Of a DNA stretch of 64,000 nt, positions 20,272 through 30,330 are shown piece after piece (the first letter of the stretch is position 1; each line of letters starts with the position of its first letter). Below the pieces are notes generated by a model. It was not told the origin of the DNA. It searched no databases and saw only the letters and a list, made by a program, of their open reading frames with translations. The DNA is from Mortierella alpina (Eukaryota > Mortierellomycota > Mortierellomycetes > Mortierellales > Mortierellaceae). The position numbers and the translations under genes are program-made. Location: positions 124,001 through 188,000 of the forward strand of contig JANATF010000021.1 in NCBI GenBank assembly GCA_029449245.1, read 5' to 3'.

Positions 20272-23097
20272 CTACCTACACACGCGCTTCCCACGCATCC
20301 TTTCCGTCCCCTTCTCGACTGAGTCTGATCGTAAACTTCTCGTCCGCATACGCTTTGCTGCACCGTCAGTACCAGACGAACCGGCCTCACTGTCTTGTGT
20401 ATGTGCACTCCTTGTGATCCTTCTAGTCACACCTCCTTTACTTTTGGATGGTGATAGGTTTGCTTCCTCTTGACTCGACTGCGTCAGCAGCTGCGGTGGT
20501 GGCAGTGGATCTTGTTCCTGCTCCTGCTTCTGCTCCTGCTTCTGCTCCTGTTCTTGCTCCTGCACTTCCTGCTGCTGCTGGTCTGACATTTGCTCTTGTT
20601 GCACTTCTCGTGCCTGTGACTTTAGTCCTTGGTTTACTGGATTTGATTGACATTCTTGAGCTCGTTGTACCTGTTGCAGCACTTTGACGTGTCGTCTTCT
20701 GATCAAGGGCTCTTCGACTTCGTTCTCACCCTCGTCCTCTACTCCTTTCTCGCCTTTATCGGTATTATCATCCTTCTCATCTACAGCTTCTTCTTCTTCC
20801 GCTTCTACCTCTGCTTCTTTCTCCACTTCTCCTTCCATTTCCTCCTCCTCTTCCTCCACTTCTTCCTCCTCTTCCTCCTGTTCCTCCTCTTCCTCCTCTT
20901 CCTCCACTTCTTCCTCCACTTCTTCTTCCTCTTCTTCTTCCACCTCTTGCTGCTGCTGTCGGCGCTCCCTTCCCTGTGTTAGACGAGCCCGCGCGAGAGC
21001 CCGCGCCTTTTCTATTCGTGCGTACTTATGGGCGCGGATGGACACTATAAGAGTCCTAATCGCCTTCGTAGCCGCCCCGTGAACATCTCTCATGTTGTCC
21101 GCATTTCTTCCAAGGTACCTGAACTCTGCCGCAATCAACTTCCTCTGTGAATACCTGCCTGCATCCGTCTTGCGCATCATTTTAGTCCAGGCGTGAAGGG
21201 GGATAGTTAGTCCTCTGTCAGGGTCTCCACGCTCCCATTGTCTGACGGCTTCCTGCCAGGTGCTGATGGTAGGCATGCGCGGAGCGATGGGGGCTGCAAC
21301 CGTCTGCTGATCTTCAGGTTCCTGTTGTGGCTGCTGTACGCGCCGTGCGAGGGGTTCTTGGCTTGCCGGTCTTGGTGCCTGCTGTGTGGACCTGGAACCC
21401 TGCCCAGGTTGAGGTAGTCGGGAGACGGTGACTCGATCTGTAAGAATAGCCGTCCGAAGCTGTTCAGCTAATATTTGCATGTCGCGCTTGCTACAGAGCT
21501 GATCGACCTGGACGGAGATTTTTTGCTCCAGTTTGTGCTCCAGCTCCAGTGTTTGCGTGGCGAATCTGTGCTCGATCTCCTTGATAAATATTGCCCTTTG
21601 TGCTTCCATTGCAATCGCCAGTCCTTGCTGAGTCGCTGCATTGGTGCCCGGCGTGTCTGTATCGCCCATGAAGACGGCATGCCGGCTGTCTTGTCGTACT
21701 GGGGAAAGCATGTCACTGAAGCCCATCTCATATCGGTTGAATTCATCCAGCAGGTACCGCATTATTGTGCCCACCCTTTCGCCCTCTGACCATCCACCCC
21801 ACCACTTCAAAGCCTTTAAGGACCACTTTTCTCTAGCAAACATAAATCGATACTGAGCTCCTCCGCGACGAAAACAATGTGTGGTGAACCGACCGTTGCG
21901 ACCATTAAGTAGATGAGCGTCTCTAGTAAATTGATCCAGCAGCGTTTGTACACGTGTCGCCGAAAATTGCTCCTTGATTTTGACACGCCCTTTCCCATCC
22001 AATGCCGGGAACACATAGTCGTCTGGATGGAGAGGTCGCCCATTTCGTTCCAACCAAGCAAGCCAAGCTTGGAGTTTGGTGTAGCAACAAATGTGAGGTT
22101 CGTCAGGGCGCGGATGAATTTCGTAGACGTTGGCTGACCAACCGCAATGGGAAACAGTACAGCGTGTCAGAAGCAGGACGATAACCATCAACGACTCGGA
22201 AAAAAGCGTATGTTCGATTTTCGCATACCTTTAGATGCATCGGCTTGGTTTGTCTTACGCCAAGTTAACGTGATTGTGAAGTAGGGCGACCCACTCTCGG
22301 TGACCAAGTTGTGTTCAAGGTTCTTTGCTTTTAGGTTGAGCAGCTCCTCATTTCTAGATGGAGTAATGTCACACGAACATCAGCTTGCGAACAGAAGAGG
22401 TCTACTGGAATATTGTATCGGAATATCGTATCGAAATCGACATGTCATCTTACCTTGTCCATACAACGAACCCGGTAGCAGCAAAAGCTTGGAAAAATAA
22501 ACATAGCCCTTCACTCTCCTTCTCAATAGTGGCATTGTCCTGAAGGTAATCCATAAGCTTCGCCATATCAGCATACGATATTGCAAGACTTTGCTTGCTG
22601 ACACCCGTCCGTCCATCGCGGTTCTTGAGAGATCGGAAGTAGTCGCTGAAAGTCGGTTCGTAAACAGGATTGCCAATGCACTTGTCGTTATCACAACTCC
22701 AGGTCTCGCCTTGGCATCCGAACTTCTCAATAAAGTACCGTTTCATAGCACTGCGAATGCCCTCTGCAGTCTTAAACGAGTAGCCGCTCTGTTCACACTT
22801 GGACGCGATAAAGGCGAGCAGCACCGTGGGTGTGATGGACGAAAGCGTGGTGAATGCCGTTTTCCATTCAGGATCGTCGAGCTCGGTAGCATACTTGAGT
22901 GCTCGTTGTACATGGCCCGAGTAATTGACTGTTGTCTTTTTGCTGTACCGGTGATCAAGTGTTGCTTGCGCCGCTGCACTCAGCGCGTCCGTCGCATTGC
23001 CAGATTGAGCATCAGGAACAGATTGAGCATCAGGAACAGATTGAGTATCGATGGAAAGAGCTTCAGCGGATGGATCTTCCGCATTGGTGGAAGACAT
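20272..23097 (-). CDS. Crypton-type tyrosine recombinase with GCR1_C-like domain (three exons)
   Basis: Model: complement of 22454-23097, 22229-22353 and 20272-22133, 877 codons, fully in frame. Introns have GTAAGA...CTAG and GTATGC...CAG borders. Exon 1 carries the SAM-like N-terminal core-binding region. It ends FVVWTR and joins NEELLNLK, giving the first catalytic Arg. Exon 2 has WRKTNQADASK; exon 3 has HCFRRGGAQYRF (HxxR), WGGWSEGERVGTIMRYLLDE (W and the likely Tyr nucleophile). A Gln/Pro linker follows, then a segment like GCR1_C (VRQWERGDPDRG...PLHAWTKMMR), a long Glu-rich tract and a basic C-terminus. Fungal Cryptons share this layout. The product would excise and integrate circular DNA. 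All frames are intact; flanking direct repeats were not found. Confidence 0.82.
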
Positions 23098-23923
23098 TAG
23101 TGTCTTTGCGAGAAGGGGACGTGGATGAGATTGGCAAGAGAGAAAGCGTAAGGACGTTAAGGTTGGAAAGAGCGTGGTCGATTGTGAATTGATGCAATGG
23201 CTTGGCGATGCATGGAGGTGTGAGAGAACGAGGCTTGCATTTATAGGGCGCGGGTGTGTGTAGTAAGAGCATTACATGGGTTTGATACGATATCTCGGCC
23301 TGATTTTAAATCAGCACTAAAAATTATGTGACTTCTGGTATTTAAGTTATGTTAAAACATCCCGTATCACACCAATGTAAGGTAATTGGACAACACATGT
23401 TTCATCTGCGTATTGAAACGATTTTAAATCGGCCCCGGATGAGCATGCATATGAGTAATGTTACAGCTCTCAAGGAGCTACCTCGACTATGTCAGGCCCC
23501 CCCTACATAGCTGCAGCGTTGCACTGCACTGTTTTTAAATCGACTTATGCACATAACATGAAAGAATATACATATGCAATTTGTGCGTCTTTTATTTTTG
23601 AACACCGGGGAGATGTTGGCTTAATACCAGCTAGGTAAATACCAACGGGGAGCAGCTAACATGAAGCGAGACACGTTTGCAGAAAAGTGCAAAAAAGTAA
23701 GGCGCGTCGAACGCGTCGGGCAGTAAAACTAAAATGCTTCAAGCAGGACTGGATACCGCAAGCTGGCGCTCACAACCCAAAGAGCATCTAGTCTCCAACA
23801 TGTACCATCGTATCGATAATTTCTGGGAACCATCGGAGTCCCTATACTTGTGAGCATAATTTTTACAAGTTCCAAAGATCAGGATTGCGACAAAACTGCC
23901 ATATCAATGCTGCCTGATGTTCG
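23098..23923. other. Upstream region of the Crypton gene
   Basis: No gene is supported. GATTTTAAATC(G/A)-type palindromic words recur (near 23302, 23412, 23534). Some could belong to the Crypton element's own leader, but no boundary is visible. Confidence 0.4.
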
Positions 23924-24131
23924 CATATAATGTTGGAGCTATCATGGTCTATGCTGATGGCAATTATGGAGAGATCTGGATCAATGGGGCGTCTGCAGGC
24001 TTGAGTTACAACGAAAAAGACCATTTTTTAGCGGGGTCGTCCAAATCATATCGGACGACCGGGTGTGAAATCACCTATTTCCGGACGACCCGGGGTCGTC
24101 CAATATGTGGGGTCTGCAAGACGTTAAATTC
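23924..24131 (+). mobile_element. MULE-like end fragment R1, abutting T(27)
   Basis: Matches 25773-25978 along about 200 bp (GGAGAGATCTGGATCAATGG, GGGGTCGTCCAAATCATATC). It holds three inverted GGTCGTCC/GGACGACC words and ends TCTGCAAGACGTTAAATTC directly before T(27) at 24132-24158. Short, non-coding, probably a non-autonomous relative of the MULE-1 family. Confidence 0.65.
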
Positions 24132-24158
24132 TTTTTTTTTTTTTTTTTTTTTTTTTTT
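24132..24158 (+). repeat. Poly(T) tract, 27 nt
   Basis: Uninterrupted T(27) directly after the R1 terminus. The sequence to the right (GCATGGCGCTGCAGC) is unrelated to MITE family H. Confidence 0.9.
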
Positions 24159-24221
24159 GCATGGCGCTGCAGCACCTCTCCGTACATGCACCTGTGGAGA
24201 GGCGCATAATCGCAAGGGAAA

Positions 24222-24560
24222 TGTTGAACTTGTCCATGCCATGTTAGAGAAATCTTCAACGTTTCTAAGGCTTTTACGCCATGTAAGAGAAAAGTTGAAC
24301 TTGTCCATGCCATGTAAGAGAAATCTTCAACTTTTCTAGGCTTTCACGCCATGTAAGAGAAAAGTTGAACTTGTCCATGCCATGTAAGAGAAATCTTCAA
24401 CTTTTCAAGGCTTTCACGCCATGTAAGAGAAATGTTGAACTTTTCCACCGCTATCCCCCTCCACGCAAGGGAAAAAAAAACATTCTCATGACTATTCCCT
24501 CCACGCAAGAGAAGTGTTGACTTTTCCATACTTGTATCCTTCACTCAAGGGAAAAAAACA
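24222..24560 (+). repeat. Tandem array, 69-bp unit with two half-units
   Basis: Repeated CATGTAAGAGAAAAGTTGAA and CATGTAAGAGAAATCTTCAA words alternate. Each 69-bp unit holds two about 35-bp halves with opposite-strand-like cores (GTTGAAC and CTTCAAC). About three full units are clean, and the right side decays (CACGCAAGGGA). No gene. Confidence 0.85.
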
Positions 24561-24774
24561 ATCACCACGATATTTATACTGCAACCTGTGTAAAATGTGC
24601 CTCAGCAGCTTGTAAAGCAGTTGAAACGATGGTAAGCTATAGATCTATGTCCTTGGACGTCACACCCTACTCTCGACCAGTATCAGTGCATACCCTCACT
24701 ATCCAAAGGCTTTCGTCATAGGCACAGGCCAAAACAATGCGTTAGAATGGTTCTTTAGGTGGATTTTCCTTCAA

Positions 24775-24992
24775 AAAGAATGTCATATTATCCTGAATCT
24801 CAAAAGATATTCTGCCATGCATGCAGAATGGCCATGTCAGTATATCTTTTTCCAGTCAGGATATTATGACAGTCAATGTCATATTATCCTGAAGTTCAAA
24901 AGATAAACTGACATCTCGGCATGTCAGTTTATCTTTTTTGCAATGTCAGCAAAGGTACTTTTTGAGCAGAATTTGATAATATGACATTCATG
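24775..24992. repeat. Inverted/direct repeat cluster (foldback-like)
   Basis: AATGTCATATTATCCTGAA occurs twice in direct order (near 24779 and 24877), each followed by TCAAAAGATA. A reverse copy GATAATATGACATT closes the segment near 24990. TGTCAGTTTATC words add further pairing. Possibly a small foldback transposon. Confidence 0.55.
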
Positions 24993-25038
24993 TCATTTAA
25001 GTATTCTGACAGTACAGTCATTTTATCTTCGCCGCCCC

Positions 25039-25290
25039 GATAGGTCCCCTTCCCATAGGCTTGACAACCTAAAGTGAGGCACCCTCTGTGGTGAGCCTCT
25101 TCAGTCCTGTAACGGCGGAAACGCATCTCTACCCCTGTCAGGTTCCCCTTCCCCACTCTACCCTGATAGGTCCCCTTCCCATAGGCTTGACAACCTAAAG
25201 TGAGGCGCCCTCTGGGGTAAGCCTCTTCAGTCCTGCAACGGCGGAAACGCACTTCTACCCCTATCAGGTTCCCCTCCCCCCCACCCTGAC
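25039..25290 (+). repeat. Tandem duplication, 126-bp unit, two copies
   Basis: GATAGGTCCCCTTCCCATAG starts at 25039 and again at 25165. Copies run through CAACCTAAAGTGAGGC and CGGCGGAAACGCA to TACCCC(T/G)(A/G)TCAGGTTCCCC with a handful of differences. Confidence 0.88.
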
Positions 25291-25453
25291 GGGGTGTCCA
25301 GTCTCAAAGTCGGAGCCCAAACAAGAAATTTCCCGAGGAGTCCCCAAGAATCACAGACAAGCCGCAAGCCAGTGTCCTGTCAGGAAGAAGATACAACAGC
25401 ACAAGTCATCAGTCGATAAAACCCAGCAACCCAGTTCGTCAAAGACTAAAAAG

Positions 25454-25533
25454 TTAGCCGAAATTCCTCTCAAGTAGACTGAGGTTTCTTCGGTGAAAGA
25501 AAATCAGTTTATTTTCAGAGGAGTTTCGGCTAA
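25454..25533. repeat. 80-bp palindrome (17-bp arms)
   Basis: TTAGCCGAAATTCCTCT pairs with AGAGGAGTTTCGGCTAA across a 46-bp loop, with one mismatch. It could be a minimal foldback element or a hairpin-forming regulatory site. No gene nearby explains it. Confidence 0.7.
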
Positions 25534-25606
25534 AAGATGCGATGCACAACAGGTCACATAGAGGACAGGTCCGACTGTTCATGTGTCTCGGGATTAAGGA
25601 TATTTG

Positions 25607-25624
25607 GAACGCTGGCTGACGCCA
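25607..25624. repeat. GC-rich palindrome resembling Helitron-end hairpin
   Basis: CGCTGGCTGACGCCAGCG is a perfect 7-bp-arm palindrome with a TGAC loop, as in the hairpin near 27220. No CTAG follows within 15 bp, so it is not called a Helitron end. Confidence 0.5.
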
Positions 25625-25747
25625 GCGGAGGGGCGTAACAGTTGACGTGCACGGAGCACGTGGGTGGAAAAGTCGAACGCCACGGCAAAATTAGTCTATA
25701 GTATCGAACACCCTTCTGATAGCTTGTCCTGGGGGATTCTCGTTAAT

Positions 25748-25987
25748 AAAAAAAAAAAAAAAAAAAAAAAAACATTATGTTGAAGCTATCATGGCCTATA
25801 CTGATGGAAATTATGGAGAGATCTGGATCAATGGGGCGTCTGCAAGCTTGAGTTACAATTTAGTGGGGTCGTCCAAATCATATCGGACGACCCGGTGTGA
25901 AATCATCAATTTCCGGACGACCCGGGGTCGTCCAATATGTTTTGGACGGGCGGGGTCTGCAAAATGTTAAATTCTGTATTTTTTTTC
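25748..25987 (+). mobile_element. MULE-like short element R2 between A(25) and T(8)
   Basis: A(25) at 25748-25772 is followed by CATTATGTTGAAGC, then about 200 bp homologous to R1 with GGTCGTCC/GGACGACC words. It ends GTCTGCAAAATGTTAAATTC, TGTA and T(8). At 25988 MITE family H resumes at GGTGGCGTGG. The body lacks coding capacity. Termini (ACATTATG and AAAATGTT) resemble MULE-1 ends. Confidence 0.7.
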
Positions 25988-26140
25988 GGTGGCGTGGATA
26001 TCTATATCTACTGGATCCAAGGCAGCTCAGAAACTCATCGTCTCCAGAACAGATGCCAGGGTGGGAAGGGTGGGACAGTTAGAGTCCCATCTTGGTAGAA
26101 TAATATGCTTTAGTCTTCATACTTATTCGACTACGCCGAG
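25988..26140 (+). mobile_element. Right half of MITE family H
   Basis: GGTGGCGTGGATATCTATAT through ATTCGACTACGCCGAG, followed by TA. Homologous to 62984-63137 in reverse. The left half is replaced by R2 at the T-tract. Confidence 0.85.
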
Positions 26141-26189
26141 TATTGTAAGCAGTAGAGACGCTCAAGTACCAGAAAGTTGTTCCGCCGTC

Positions 26190-26457
26190 AGAAAGAAGTT
26201 CCAGCGTCTGGATCAATCATTGGCATTGGCTTAATCTCTAATGAACTTGGATCATGGCCAATCATACAGGAACTAGGGTACACGTCAGACCATAGTCTTC
26301 GCTATCCATCTCTTGGCAATGACTCCTTCACCTATCTATCTACCCAACATTACATCTATGTAGTAACAATAAACATGTATAAATACCGGTGTGTGGTCAG
26401 TGTGGACCGACATCTTTTTCTCACTTACTTTCCTATAAAACTTGCCTACATGTTTCA
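26190..26457 (+). mobile_element. LTR-B fragment, 5'-truncated and diverged
   Basis: Matches the second half of 14420-14903 (GGATCATGGCCAATCAT, TATCCATCTCTTGGCAATGA, TATAAATACCGGTGTGTGGT) and ends ACATGTTTCA. The first half is missing or heavily deleted. It faces the intact inverted copy 30 bp to its right. Confidence 0.8.
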
Positions 26458-26486
26458 GGTAGGATGTGGTTTATTAATATTATCGG

Positions 26487-26970
26487 TGAAACGTGTAGGC
26501 AAGTTTTATTGTAGGAAAGTAAGTGAGAAAAAGATGTCGGTCCACACTGACCACACACCGGTATTTATACATGTTTATTGTTACTACAGAGATGTAATGT
26601 TGGGTAGATAGATAGGTGAAGGAGTCATTGCCAAGAGATGGATAGCGGAAGGCTATAGCCTGGCGCGTATCCTAACTTCTGAATGATTGGCCATGATCCT
26701 AATTCATTAGACGTTACGCCAATACTACATAGCATGGGTACCGGATGACTGATCCGGACCCGGAACATCTTTCTGGTTCATGTAGTTCGTGCTGGCGAAG
26801 GTCCATGATTGGTACCTGGAGCCAAGCTTCTAGATATGACATTTTGTATCTTCTAGGCAAGCACTTTCACTGTTTTGATTAGACTCGTTGGTCTTTGTTA
26901 AGGAGTCTATGATAGTAGACGCGTTCGTATCTCTGTGTACTTACTACTGGACTCTGGTGAATATTGCACA
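26487..26970 (-). mobile_element. LTR of family B, full length, inverted
   Basis: Reverse complement of 14420-14903 with the same 484-bp length. It starts TGAAACGTGTAGGCAAG and ends GGTGAATATTGCACA. Flanks (ATCGG and CCCAG) give no target duplication. Together with 26190-26457 it forms a tail-to-tail LTR pair with a 29-bp spacer, which could cruciform. Confidence 0.88.
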
Positions 26971-27084
26971 CCCAGCACACCCTAAAATACTACATTCTAG
27001 AACGGACGGAAAACCGTGATTTGGGCATCACATACAACGTGATATGACGTGCTACATCGAAGGTTTTTAGAGCTCTAGGGGGAG

Positions 27085-27107
27085 GAGGGGGGGGGGGGGG
27101 GGGGGGG
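27085..27107 (+). repeat. G homopolymer tract
   Basis: A run of about 20 or more G within GGAGGAGGGG...GGCTGG. A strong candidate for G-quadruplex formation and for sequencing error in length. Confidence 0.85.
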
Positions 27108-27210
27108 CTGGTGGAACGGGCAGGAAAGGAACGAGGTGAGAGAGAAACATTGATAAAAAGCTTCAAGTACATGTAACAACACGCCCACAAACCGCATATC
27201 CATCCCTGGG

Positions 27211-27248
27211 AAGCACACACCCGTGGCTGACGCCACGGGCGTCTCTAG
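27211..27248 (+). mobile_element. Helitron-type 3' end
   Basis: The palindrome CCCGTGGCTGACGCCACGGG (8-bp arms) is followed by CGT and then CTCTAG, with T as the next base. This is the canonical Helitron 3' arrangement: hairpin, short spacer, CTRR, insertion before T. The sequence right of it (TGACAATAAAAGAC) is a MITE family H interior, where an intact copy reads GGATCA|TGACAATAAAAG, so the element entered an A|T site. The 5' end was not found. Confidence 0.7.
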
Positions 27249-27343
27249 TGACAATAAAAGACAAAGATACAGTCAGCTGGAGTCTCGTCTTGGACGAATA
27301 TTATGGTTTAGTCATATTATAAAACTTATTCGTCTACGCTGAG
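27249..27343 (-). mobile_element. MITE family H fragment, diverged
   Basis: TGACAATAAAAGACAAAG through TTATTCGTCTACGCTGAG, then TA. It corresponds to 63180-63268. The hairpin arms changed from GTCGAATA/TATTCGAC to GACGAATA/TATTCGTC, a compensating pair of substitutions. Confidence 0.75.
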
Positions 27344-27363
27344 TATGCTTCCACACATCTACT

Positions 27364-27540
27364 CATTCATCCACGCTCTCGGAATATCACTAGTTAGATC
27401 TACACGGCACTTTCTCACCTCCCACGGTCTCGGAATAACGATGGTTTGATCTACAGGGCGCATTACTACCTCCTTTGGTCTCGGAACACTGGTTACATCC
27501 ACATGGCGCACTCTTACTTCCCACGGTCTCGGAATATTAA
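27364..27540 (+). repeat. Tandem repeat, about 55-60 bp unit
   Basis: Four copies of a unit marked by (C/G)GGTCTCGGAAtA, then GATCTACA(C/G)GGCGC and CTACCTCC. Units differ by roughly a fifth. No coding. Confidence 0.75.
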
Positions 27541-27624
27541 AAATTTAAGCTTCTAATCATCATTGTCAAAAAATAAAAAAAAAAAGGTGAAGGGCAGATG
27601 ACTCGACAAAGGTTTTGCATCAAG

Positions 27625-27632
27625 TATATAAA
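27625..27632 (+). promoter_or_regulatory. TATA box of the 27950 gene
   Basis: TATATAAA, followed by GGAAACGC. It lies about 240 bp before the 5' UTR intron donor, which would put transcription start near 27655-27665. Confidence 0.6.
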
Positions 27633-27864
27633 GGAAACGCATTTTCAGGCTGGCATTAAGACTCAAAGACTTTGCCTTAACAGCCATATACTCACAGTAA
27701 CGCTCACAGATCCAATCACAAAAACTCCCGCACGAACACACCCTCGCAGGAGCCCCACACAAGTTCTTCTCTCATAAGGACTCACGCAAGTACCGAGCAA
27801 GGATAATCGCAATAATATTACAAGAACCGTTGTAACAATCGCCAGGACGCATTTGTACCCAAAG

Positions 27865-27946
27865 GTAAGCAGACGCTTTCTTTGACATAATCATTATCAT
27901 AACTGTTTTCATGTTACTCAAGCGTCACCCATTTTTACTGTTATAG
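27865..27946 (+). other. 5' UTR intron of the 27950 gene
   Basis: The donor GTAAGC after ACCCAAAG and the acceptor CTGTTATAG lie directly before AACATG. At 82 nt it matches intron lengths elsewhere in the window. Removing it joins a leader to the start codon 3 bp downstream. Confidence 0.6.
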
Positions 27947-27949
27947 AAC

Positions 27950-28312
27950 ATGAAGTCATTGAGGTTGCCCATTTTCGCTGCATTCTTGACTCTGCAGGTG
28001 TTCTGCAGGGCAGGCAGATGCGATGAAGGCAAACTTGCTTGCATGGAAAACTGCACCGCAGTTTGCACTGGTAATGGGGCGGTTGGATGTTGGGCGGGCT
28101 GTAGCACCGATTGTGCAAGGCGTTGTGATCCGAACCGCGGTGGATGCCACAAAGGGTACTGCTGGGCAGGTTGTGTGGCGATATCACCTTTCGGTGGTGA
28201 ATGGTGCTACACAACGAAGGGCTACTCGCAAGATTATAAATATGTGAAATGTAGCAGCGCTGATGAGTGTAACAGTAACTGGAAATGTGCTGGTCCATGC
28301 GCACTCTTTTAA
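27950..28312 (+). CDS. Small secreted cysteine-rich protein
   Basis: 120-aa ORF. The signal peptide covers about residues 1-21 (MKSLRLPIFAAFLTLQVFCR). The mature part has about 16 cysteines in two blocks. The first is a CX3C-like series (CMENCTAVC, CWAGCSTDC). The second is GGCHKGYCWAGC, then GEWCYTT, YVKC, ECNSNWKCAGPC. The even, dense cysteines and size suggest a disulfide-knotted secreted peptide. I cannot name a family. Expression context looks complete: TATA box, 5' UTR intron and start in good position. No damage is seen. A role in interaction with other organisms is a guess and not claimed. Confidence 0.78.
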   Translation: MKSLRLPIFAAFLTLQVFCRAGRCDEGKLACMENCTAVCTGNGAVGCWAGCSTDCARRCDPNRGGCHKGYCWAGCVAISPFGGEWCYTTKGYSQDYKYVKCSSADECNSNWKCAGPCALF

Positions 28313-28679
28313 ATCTTCATAGTTTTTAACGCCTATAACTGATGTGCGACAATTCTTTCATAAATCCTTCGCGATATGTTATCCCATCGTCATTCAAAGT
28401 AACTGTTGATGTCCGCAGTTTGGACCCACTCTCTCCAATACGGGAGAGCTCTAGTCCGCAGACATGTGAAAGTGTTATATATACTCCTTAGATTATTTTT
28501 TGGCACCACTTCCTCAAATTGAAGTTGCACACCGCAATCCCCCCCCCCCCCACAAAGAAAATTCTACAGCTGCAACGTATCCCAGCCAATGGTGATGGGT
28601 CTCTTCCAGGAAGCAGAGGAAAGTAACTTACAGCACCTGTGATATTATTGTGCAGCATGTCTGTGGCATATTCACCAGA
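28313..28679. other. 3' flank of the 27950 gene
   Basis: No gene is supported. C(10) lies near 28541. The last 25 bp (CATATTCACCAGAGTCCA) resemble the start of LTR-B and abut the DIRS-2 relic. Confidence 0.45.
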
Positions 28680-29180
28680 GTCCAATCACATGTACCTCGT
28701 CATGAACCTGTATCCTCCACGCAGGATGAACAAGCATTCGAAATGGTCCATCAGCCAGGATTTCCCCCAGGAAGTGAATTCTTAGTGGGGGCCTTCACAC
28801 AGTGAATCTCTTTGCGTCAAAGAAAAAACCAAACTCATACAGGACGTTTCCTGGAAACCGGAACCGCAAGTGATTGCGCACGACGCGGTCAACGTCTCGT
28901 GGAGATACATAGGCTGGAACCTGGTCCATCGATTCTTCAGAAGATGCAGGAGGTACAGACAGTAGTGGCTGGACAGTGATGACGCCCTTCTGACCCAGCG
29001 CGATATAGTATCCGAAGATATCGAGATGGTTCAGTACATCCTCTGACACCGGTTCCCCGGGCGACGGTTCTTCCAGATCCTGAGGACGACCCATCGGTTC
29101 TCGCCAAAGATCCAATGTGGTCACTCTTTGACTGGAACGTCGACAGCAGACGCTAACAGCACTAACAGCAGCGGGCACCA

Positions 29181-30330
29181 GTGACACCGTCCTCTCACTT
29201 CATTTTAAGGTCAAGAGGAGCATACTGTGGCCCTAAACGCGCCTCACCTTTGCTCGCTGGATGGAGCATCTGGACTTCGGGCCCCTTGGTCCCGAACCCT
29301 GTCGAGTTGATGAATCTCCTCGCTTACGGCTATACCAGGTACCAATGGTCGTTCAACACTATCTAGTTCTACAAGACGGCTATTTTTACACTCTTCAACG
29401 ACACCGCAGTTTTCACGTCGTATGCACTACTTGAGGAGGAGATGACGGCTTTGGCTAGGAAAGGCATCAAGCGCATTCAACATGCTGAGGTGAATCTGGA
29501 TCCCATCTTCACTTTAATCGACGGCCTCAGGAGCAGCGACCGCCTGCATTGGCTCGACTTTATCCAGAAGATGTGCTGGCTGTGGTGTTTTATACTGGTG
29601 TGGGGCTCAGGAACGTGTGTACCTGAGTCACACCTCCCTTTTTACTTCTAAGATTATTAAGAGTACCTGTGACCGGAACCCAGAGGAGCAATATATGCCC
29701 GACAGGTTCTGTTCCATAATGAAACCCTCTCTTGTTCTCGTTGACTACAGTTGACCAATTAGTTTAGTAAATAAGTTTTCCTCTAGAGAATATCACACTC
29801 GCTTCTGGCCGTGTGCGGTTTCTTACGTCCAGACGAAATCGCATGCATCAACCTCAACGAGTCCAGGATGGCCGATACCAAACTGGAATTCCCCAGACTG
29901 CTACCAAAGGAGCTCCATCAGTAGCAGCGCATCCGCAAGACGGTGGTGATTCTTCCGCTTCCCAACCCCATGTACTGCCCAGAAGCTGCATTACAGAAGT
30001 ACTACCACCCACTGCCCACGCATTGATCGTCGTACCCCGCTACAAGGACACGAACAACTCCTCGTTCCTTTGGTTCACAACCTACGGAATTTATAGTAAG
30101 CTGTAACGATGGATCGATCGCATCAACAGCCTCCTCAAGCATTATTTCGAGATGATATCTCGACACCCAGGTAGGTGGCTCGCACCTCAAGGCCCGTGCC
30201 ATTGGTGCCATACGCACTCTCATGCAGGGCGTGTCACTCGAGAACGTGTGATTCAAGGGAACTAGTCCTCCCCGGCGATTGTCGACTCGTTCTATCGCAC
30301 GTCTTGTCAAACGGCCAACAACTGCAGCAC
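29181..30330 (+). pseudogene. DIRS-2 tyrosine recombinase relic
   Basis: Pieces such as FLTSRRNRMHQ in one frame and SPLLAGWSIWTSGPLVPNPV in another correspond to DIRS-1 FLRPDDIACI and FARWMEHLDLDPLVPNPI. Frames switch several times, and a 217-bp LTR splits the gene after LLxKMCWL. No functional product is possible. Confidence 0.85.
29581..29797 (+). mobile_element. Solo LTR of the Gypsy-3 family inside DIRS-2
   Basis: Starts TGTGGTGTTTTATACTGG and ends TAGAGAATATCACA. It resembles the 213-bp LTRs at 41210 and 48005 with about 10-15% differences. Flanks are CTGGC and CTCGC, a 5-bp target duplication with one later change. Removing it restores ATGTGCTGGC-TTCTGG as in DIRS-1 (ATGTGCTGGCTTCTGG). 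Confidence 0.9.

Noticed and set aside
20647-21082. Ser/Phe-rich plus-strand ORFs opposite the Crypton gene
   Set aside because: Mirror frames of the Glu-rich tract (GAG/GAA read as CTC/TTC).
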